Origin: an uncultured Prevotella sp.
GTDB lineage: Bacteria; Bacteroidota; Bacteroidia; Bacteroidales; Bacteroidaceae
Length of the DNA stretch: 8,492 bases
Direction: 5' to 3'
Assembly (NCBI GenBank): GCA_900548195.1
Contig: URJQ01000119.1
Coordinates: forward strand, 1 to 8,492
In this document: in pieces, positions 5,017 through 8,492 of the stretch
Layout: every line of letters begins with the position of its first letter
How positions within the stretch are numbered: the first letter of the stretch is position 1
Program-made: the position numbers and the translations under genes
Notes under the pieces: generated by a model
The model's database searches: none
Told to the model about the DNA's origin: nothing
What the model saw: only the letters and a program-made list of their open reading frames with translations

Positions 5017-7410
5017 CTAAAATATTACATAAGCGAAGAATGCAAAGAGGTAGGCGATGAGGCACTGTCCTATGACGATGAAAAAGGCGTAGCGAGTGCC
5101 AAGTTCACGACGGATGGATGCTACTGCTGCGACACAAGGAGTGTAGAGCAGGCAGAAGACGAGGAGGGATGCAGCAGCGGAGGTGGTCAGGATGCTGCTG
5201 ATGCTCACTCCTGTGCCGAAGAGTACGCTCAATGTGCTCACCACGCTCTCCTTGGCAAGGAAGCCAGAGATAAGCGATGTGCAGACGCGCCAGTCGCCAA
5301 AGCCAAGCGGTGAGAAGACCGGGGAGATGAAATTGGCTATGATTCCCAAGATGCTGTCGTCAGGATTATCCACCAGTTGCAGATGGAAACCGAAGCTCTG
5401 AAGGAACCATATCACGATGGTAGCCATGAAGATGACGGTGAAAGCACGCTGGAGGAAGTCGCTCGTCTTCTCCCAAAGGAGCATCATAGTGGAACGGGCG
5501 GACGGCATACGATAGTTTGGCAACTCCATAACGAATGGTATCGCCTCGCCTCTGAAGGCGGTATGCTTGAGCGCGAGCGCCACGATTATTCCGCTCACTA
5601 TGCCAAGGAGATACAGCCCTATCATCACCAAAGCCGCTTGTCCAGGGAAGAAGACGGCGCAGAAGAAGGCATAGATAGGCAGTTTGGCTGTGCAGGACAT
5701 AAACGGTGTCAGCATTACCGTCAGCCTACGGTCACGCATTGACGGCAATGTGCGACTGGACATGACAGCTGGCACGGAGCATCCGAAACCGATAAGCAAA
5801 GGCACGATAGACCTGCCTGAGAGTCCGAGACGGCGCAACGGGCGATCCATCACGAAGGCGATACGCGCCATATAGCCAGAGTCTTCCAGCATGGAGAGGA
5901 AGAAGAAGAGGGTCACGATGATTGGGACAAAGGATGCCACGGTGCCTACTCCGGCATATACTCCGTCGATGATGAGCGAGCGCACGGCGTCATTGACTTG
6001 CCAACTGACCATAGCCTCATCCGATACTTGCGTAAACCAGTCGATGCCTTCCTCAAGCAAGGTCTGCAGTGTGCCGCCTATGACGTCGAAGGTGAGCCAG
6101 AATATCATCATCATTATGCCGAGGAAGGCAGGGATAGCGGTGTATTTCCCCGTCAGGATGGCGTCAATACGCTCCGAACGGCGATGCTCCTTGCTCTCCT
6201 TAGGATGCTTGACGGAGAGGCTGCAGAGGCGCGTTATGAAGGAGAATCGCATATCTGCCATTGCAGCAGCGCGGTCGAGCCCACGCTCCTCCTCCATCTG
6301 GCAGAGGATATGCTCGATGGTCTCCTGCTCATTGGCAGAGAGCTTCAGCGCATCGACGATGAGAGAGTCGCCCTCCACGAGTTTTGCGGCAGCAAAGCGG
6401 ATAGGTATTCCCGCCGCTTTAGCATGGTCTTCGATAAAGTGCATGATAGCGTGAAGGCAGCGATGCACCGCGCCTCCATTGTCATCCTTCGAGCAGAAGT
6501 CCTGTATGGCAGGGCTTTCCTGAAAGCGAGCGATGTGTACGGCATGCTCTATCAGTTCGGAGATACCCTCATTCTTAGCCGCAGAGATAGGCACTACAGG
6601 GATTCCGAGCATCGACTCCATGACATTGATGTCGATACCTCCACCGTTGCCTTCCAGTTCATCCATCATATTGATGGCAAGGACTATAGGCATATCCAGC
6701 TCCATGAGCTGCATAGTGAGGTAGAGATTACGCTCGATATTATTAGCATCCACGATATTGATGATACATCGCGGACGGTCATTGAGTATGAAATTACGGC
6801 TTACCACCTCTTCGCTGGTGTAAGGCGAGAGGCTGTAGATGCCTGGCAGGTCAGTGACGTCGGTGTCCTTATGCCCACGTATGGAACCGTTCTTGCGGTC
6901 CACGGTCACTCCGGGGAAGTTTCCCACGTGCTGATTGGCTCCGGTAAGCTGATTGAAGAGCGTCGTCTTGCCGCAGTTCTGGTTGCCCACAAGTGCGAAA
7001 GTGAGCACCTCGGTCTCTGGCAGTGGCGTCTCATGCGAAGTGTCGTGATACATTCCCGGCTCTCCGATACCAGGGTGATGGGAGCGTGCAGACTGCTGTT
7101 TCGCTGGTTTAGGATCGATAGTCTCCTGCTTAGTGGCATTGAGGTCGATGGGCTGTATGTCAATCTTCTCCGCGTCTGCGAGGCGCAGGGTGAGCTCATA
7201 GCCTTCCATCTCCATGGCCTTTGCAGGGTCATTGCCGGCAGAAGGGGCTACGAGGAGCTGCATCGGGTCACCCATAGGGGCATATTTCTTGAGTGTCAGG
7301 ACAGAGCCTGGGATGACTCCCATATCAAGGAAGTGCTGGCGGAGGGAGCCTTCGCCTCCTACTCTGGTCACTATTGCTGATTGGGATATTGTCAGTTCTC
7401 TTAGGGTCAT
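5017..7410 (-). CDS. feoB: Fused FeoA-FeoB ferrous iron transporter
   Basis: This inner-membrane, GTP-dependent Fe2+ importer has 797 residues from the ATG at 7410. A start at 7452 would add 14 residues encoded by a dispersed repeat and is not favoured. An N-terminal FeoA-like (SH3-type) domain spans about 1-80, then a His-containing linker (about 90-135). The G domain follows: GNQNCGKTT (142-150), GVTV (167-170), DLPG (187-190), NMMD (247-250) and the G5 SA (276-277). A helical regulator region and the polytopic membrane part come next, with the gate motifs GCSVPA (543-548), FLAKES (717-722) and YTPCVA (756-761). Length and order fit Bacteroidetes FeoAB fusions. The G1 loop has Gln where GNPN is usual. 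The Cys-rich gene follows on the same strand. A long leader precedes it; iron control is likely but no clear Fur box is seen. It ends with TAG. Confidence 0.96.
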   Translation of the reverse strand: MTLRELTISQSAIVTRVGGEGSLRQHFLDMGVIPGSVLTLKKYAPMGDPMQLLVAPSAGNDPAKAMEMEGYELTLRLADAEKIDIQPIDLNATKQETIDPKPAKQQSARSHHPGIGEPGMYHDTSHETPLPETEVLTFALVGNQNCGKTTLFNQLTGANQHVGNFPGVTVDRKNGSIRGHKDTDVTDLPGIYSLSPYTSEEVVSRNFILNDRPRCIINIVDANNIERNLYLTMQLMELDMPIVLAINMMDELEGNGGGIDINVMESMLGIPVVPISAAKNEGISELIEHAVHIARFQESPAIQDFCSKDDNGGAVHRCLHAIMHFIEDHAKAAGIPIRFAAAKLVEGDSLIVDALKLSANEQETIEHILCQMEEERGLDRAAAMADMRFSFITRLCSLSVKHPKESKEHRRSERIDAILTGKYTAIPAFLGIMMMIFWLTFDVIGGTLQTLLEEGIDWFTQVSDEAMVSWQVNDAVRSLIIDGVYAGVGTVASFVPIIVTLFFFLSMLEDSGYMARIAFVMDRPLRRLGLSGRSIVPLLIGFGCSVPAVMSSRTLPSMRDRRLTVMLTPFMSCTAKLPIYAFFCAVFFPGQAALVMIGLYLLGIVSGIIVALALKHTAFRGEAIPFVMELPNYRMPSARSTMMLLWEKTSDFLQRAFTVIFMATIVIWFLQSFGFHLQLVDNPDDSILGIIANFISPVFSPLGFGDWRVCTSLISGFLAKESVVSTLSVLFGTGVSISSILTTSAAASLLVFCLLYTPCVAAVASIRRELGTRYAFFIVIGQCLIAYLFAFFAYVIF

Positions 7411-7427
7411 ATTGTGATTGCTGTTTT

Positions 7428-7458
7428 TATTGCCCGGTAACGCGGGCAACATAGTGGC
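7428..7458 (+). repeat. Dispersed hairpin repeat just upstream of the feoAB start
   Basis: It matches 4540-4570 at 29 of 31 positions. TTGCCCG (7430-7436) and CGGGCAA (7443-7449) form a perfect 7-bp stem around GTAACG. In the feoAB transcript the stem ends about 20 nt before the ATG at 7410, close enough to influence ribosome access. It also accounts for the spurious upstream start at 7452. Confidence 0.8.
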
Positions 7459-7469
7459 TTTTAATTTTA

Positions 7470-7504
7470 GTGAAGAGTGAAAAGTGAAGAGTGAAAAGTG
7501 AAAA
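7470..7504. repeat. 14-bp tandem repeat (GTGAAGAGTGAAAA x 2.5)
   Basis: GTGAAGAGTGAAAA occurs at 7470-7483 and 7484-7497, and its end repeats at 7498-7504. It is CT-rich in the feoAB leader strand. Such simple GTGAA-type tracts are common in Bacteroidales intergenic DNA. Copy number could vary by slippage. Confidence 0.85.
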
Positions 7505-7626
7505 ATCGCGCTGACGCGGTTCTGCCTTTCAGATGACGGAGAAGCATGAGGTCCTCATTTTATAGACGGCAACGACCGATGAACGGCCGTCAGCGACAGG
7601 TAAGCGTCATTCTCTCTATCACGATG

Positions 7627-7634
7627 CAAAGTTA
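7627..7634 (-). promoter_or_regulatory. Probable -7 box of the feoAB promoter
   Basis: Read on the - strand the sequence is TAACTTTG, an exact match to TAnnTTTG. No good TTTG lies 19-20 nt upstream (the place is occupied by ACCT), so the -33 element is weak or absent. That would suit a promoter that needs an activator or is easily repressed. It is the only convincing -7 box I found in front of feoAB. Confidence 0.5.
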
Positions 7635-7680
7635 GTAAAAAAATGTGTTTCTTAGGTAGGAATAATGGGATAATCTCACT

Positions 7681-7701
7681 TCGGTATATGAAAAATACCG
7701 A
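7681..7701. promoter_or_regulatory. 7-7-7 inverted repeat between divergent promoters
   Basis: TCGGTAT (7681-7687) and ATACCGA (7695-7701) form a perfect inverted repeat around ATGAAAA. It sits about 47 bp upstream of the feoAB -7 box and about 40 bp upstream of the MaoC -33 element. It could be an operator for either gene or a small hairpin. It does not resemble a Fur box or a DtxR-type site. Confidence 0.35.
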
Positions 7702-7740
7702 CAAATGATGATTGCAAATGAAAAAAAGAAGGCATTATCC

Positions 7741-7771
7741 TTGACTATCCGCTTTTTTATTTGTATTTTTG
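7741..7771 (+). promoter_or_regulatory. Probable promoter of the MaoC-like gene
   Basis: TATTTTTG (7764-7771) fits the -7 consensus TAnnTTTG. TTG (7741-7743) lies 20 nt upstream as a partial -33 element. The leader would be roughly 55 nt and AT-rich up to the ATG at 7834. Confidence 0.55.
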
Positions 7772-7833
7772 CAAATTGAATACCTGTCTTTGGAGATACT
7801 AACATAGAATAACAAATAATTATAATAAAACGA

Positions 7834-8301
7834 ATGGAAAAATTGATTATCAACAACTACGAGGAGTTTGCAAGCCACGAAGGTCAGATCCTCGGCACAT
7901 CAGACTTTATCGAACTGACTCAGGAACGCATCAACCTCTTCGCTGACGCTACTCTCGACCACCAGTGGATTCACGTGGACACAGAGCGCGCTAAGACTGA
8001 AAGCCAGTTTGGCACCACTATCGCTCACGGTTACCTCACCCTCTCTGTGTTGCCATACCTCTGGAATCAGATTGTGGATGTACGCAATGTGAAGATGCTT
8101 GTCAACTATGGCATCGACAAGATGAAGTTCGGTCAGCCTGTCCTCTCTGGTCAGAGCATCAGCCTCACCACCAAACTGCAGAGCATCCAAAACCTCCGCG
8201 GCGCTGTAAAGACCGAGGTAAAGTTTACTATGAACGTGAAGGAGACTGGCAAGAAGGCTATCGAGGGCATCGCCATCTTCATCTATTACTTTGAGAATTA
8301 G
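7834..8301 (+). CDS. MaoC-like (NodN-type) hydratase
   Basis: The 155-residue protein has a single hotdog domain. The hydratase signature is visible as FADATLDHQWIHVDTERA (36-53), with Asp42 and His47 spaced as in the catalytic Asp/His pair of (R)-specific enoyl-CoA hydratases. It is followed by FGTTIAHGYLTLS, typical of the family. Leu41 replaces the Gly usual before the catalytic Asp. The likely reaction is reversible hydration of a trans-2-enoyl-CoA in the cytoplasm, but the substrate cannot be told. It is transcribed divergently from feoAB from its own promoter and appears monocistronic. The start has no Shine-Dalgarno sequence, only AT-rich DNA (AATTATAATAAAACGA), as usual in Bacteroidetes. 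The gene ends with TAG. Confidence 0.9.
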   Translation: MEKLIINNYEEFASHEGQILGTSDFIELTQERINLFADATLDHQWIHVDTERAKTESQFGTTIAHGYLTLSVLPYLWNQIVDVRNVKMLVNYGIDKMKFGQPVLSGQSISLTTKLQSIQNLRGAVKTEVKFTMNVKETGKKAIEGIAIFIYYFEN

Positions 8302-8308
8302 TTTTTTT

Positions 8309-8419
8309 CTTGTTGTTTGGTTGAGGAATAAAATATCAATAAATAAAAATAAATAAATATATCTTTTTTTGTTTTTCTATATTGATGTCTTACTCAAAGA
8401 CAAACAACTAAACAACAAG
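8309..8419 (+). terminator. AT-rich long inverted repeat 3' of the MaoC-like gene, possible terminator
   Basis: CTTGTTGTTTGGTTG (8309-8323) can pair with CAACTAAACAACAAG (8405-8419) over 15 positions with one G-U pair. Inside, ATCAATA (8335-8341) pairs with TATTGAT (8380-8386). The large loop is nearly all A and T. It starts just after the stop codon, so a termination or mRNA-protecting role is possible, but there is no GC-rich stem with a T-run. Confidence 0.35.
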
Positions 8420-8438
8420 ACAACAAAACAACAAACTC

Positions 8439-8492
8439 TGTCTGGAAGACAGTACCGAGCGAAGCGAGAGTAACCCGGGACAAAGTCTCGGG
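8439..8492 (+). repeat. 54-bp dispersed repeat, copy 2, running to the window edge
   Basis: It matches the reverse complement of 4471-4524 at 51 of 54 positions and may continue beyond the window. It is preceded by an ACAAC-rich tract (8401-8436) resembling the one on the - strand near 4572-4595 beside the other copy. It lies 137 nt after the stop of the MaoC-like gene. Confidence 0.85.

Larger units (their letters stand above)
7411..7620 (-). other. Long feoAB leader with several possible stems
   Basis: If transcription starts just after the TAACTTTG box, the feoAB mRNA has about 210 nt before the ATG. The leader holds a repeat hairpin (7430-7449), a CT-rich tandem tract (on the - strand), a 13-bp palindrome ATGAGG-T-CCTCAT (7547-7559) and a GACGGC/GCCGTC stem (7565-7570 with 7586-7591). 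CGCTGACG (7509-7516) can pair with CGTCAGCG (7588-7595), which would exclude the last stem. I recognise no known riboswitch. No gene is present. Confidence 0.4.

Noticed and set aside
5998..7380. A 460-codon open frame on the + strand, antisense to feoAB
   Set aside because: It lies wholly within the well-supported FeoAB gene, shows no family motif, and is explained by codon bias of the true gene on the opposite strand.
7411..7452. Upstream ATG giving a 14-residue longer FeoAB
   Set aside because: The extension is encoded by a dispersed hairpin repeat, and FeoA domains normally begin at the MTLRELT position.
7547..7559. ATGAGGTCCTCAT palindrome as a Fur or DtxR box for feoAB
   Set aside because: It does not resemble either consensus and lies in the transcribed leader; kept only as part of the leader description.

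Overview
The window looks like a chromosomal segment from a Bacteroidales bacterium, most likely Prevotellaceae (Prevotella/Segatella-like). The evidence is the BspA-type DUF285 repeat protein, the fused FeoA-FeoB with a small Cys-rich partner, promoters of the TAnnTTTG type, the lack of Shine-Dalgarno sequences at most starts, and intergenic regions crowded with short palindromic repeats. The assignment is inferred from gene content; no rRNA or tRNA gene is present.

Layout. (1) Positions 2-2398, + strand: the 3' part of a large BspA-family surface protein. It has three homologous modules, and the middle one is expanded by exactly seven 26-residue repeats. (2) 2399-2666: a convergent intergenic region with dispersed repeats and a strong 12-bp stem-loop. 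(3) 2667-4106, - strand: a stand-alone AAA/archaeal-type ATPase with a C-terminal DUF234/PD-(D/E)xK-like domain. Its own promoter overlaps a 34-bp palindrome inside an imperfect 54-bp duplication. (4) 4183-4690: noncoding, a mosaic of at least four repeat types. (5) 4691-7410, - strand: an iron(II) uptake unit, fused feoAB followed by a small FeoB-associated Cys-rich membrane protein. A roughly 210-nt leader precedes feoAB. (6) 7834-8301, + strand: a MaoC-like hydratase transcribed divergently from feoAB. (7) 8302-8492: an AT-rich inverted repeat, then a dispersed 54-bp repeat that runs to the window edge.

How the parts relate. FeoAB and the Cys-rich protein very likely work together in Fe2+ import. 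The BspA protein, the ATPase and the MaoC protein have no evident link to it. The least explained signals are the repeat-end architecture of the intergenic regions (two repeat families lie 3' of genes in a fixed orientation, and a hairpin family shows compensatory base changes), the operator-like array in front of the ATPase gene, and the four-codon variability inside otherwise near-identical BspA repeats. I found no complete new multi-gene system, CRISPR array, insertion sequence or prophage in this window.
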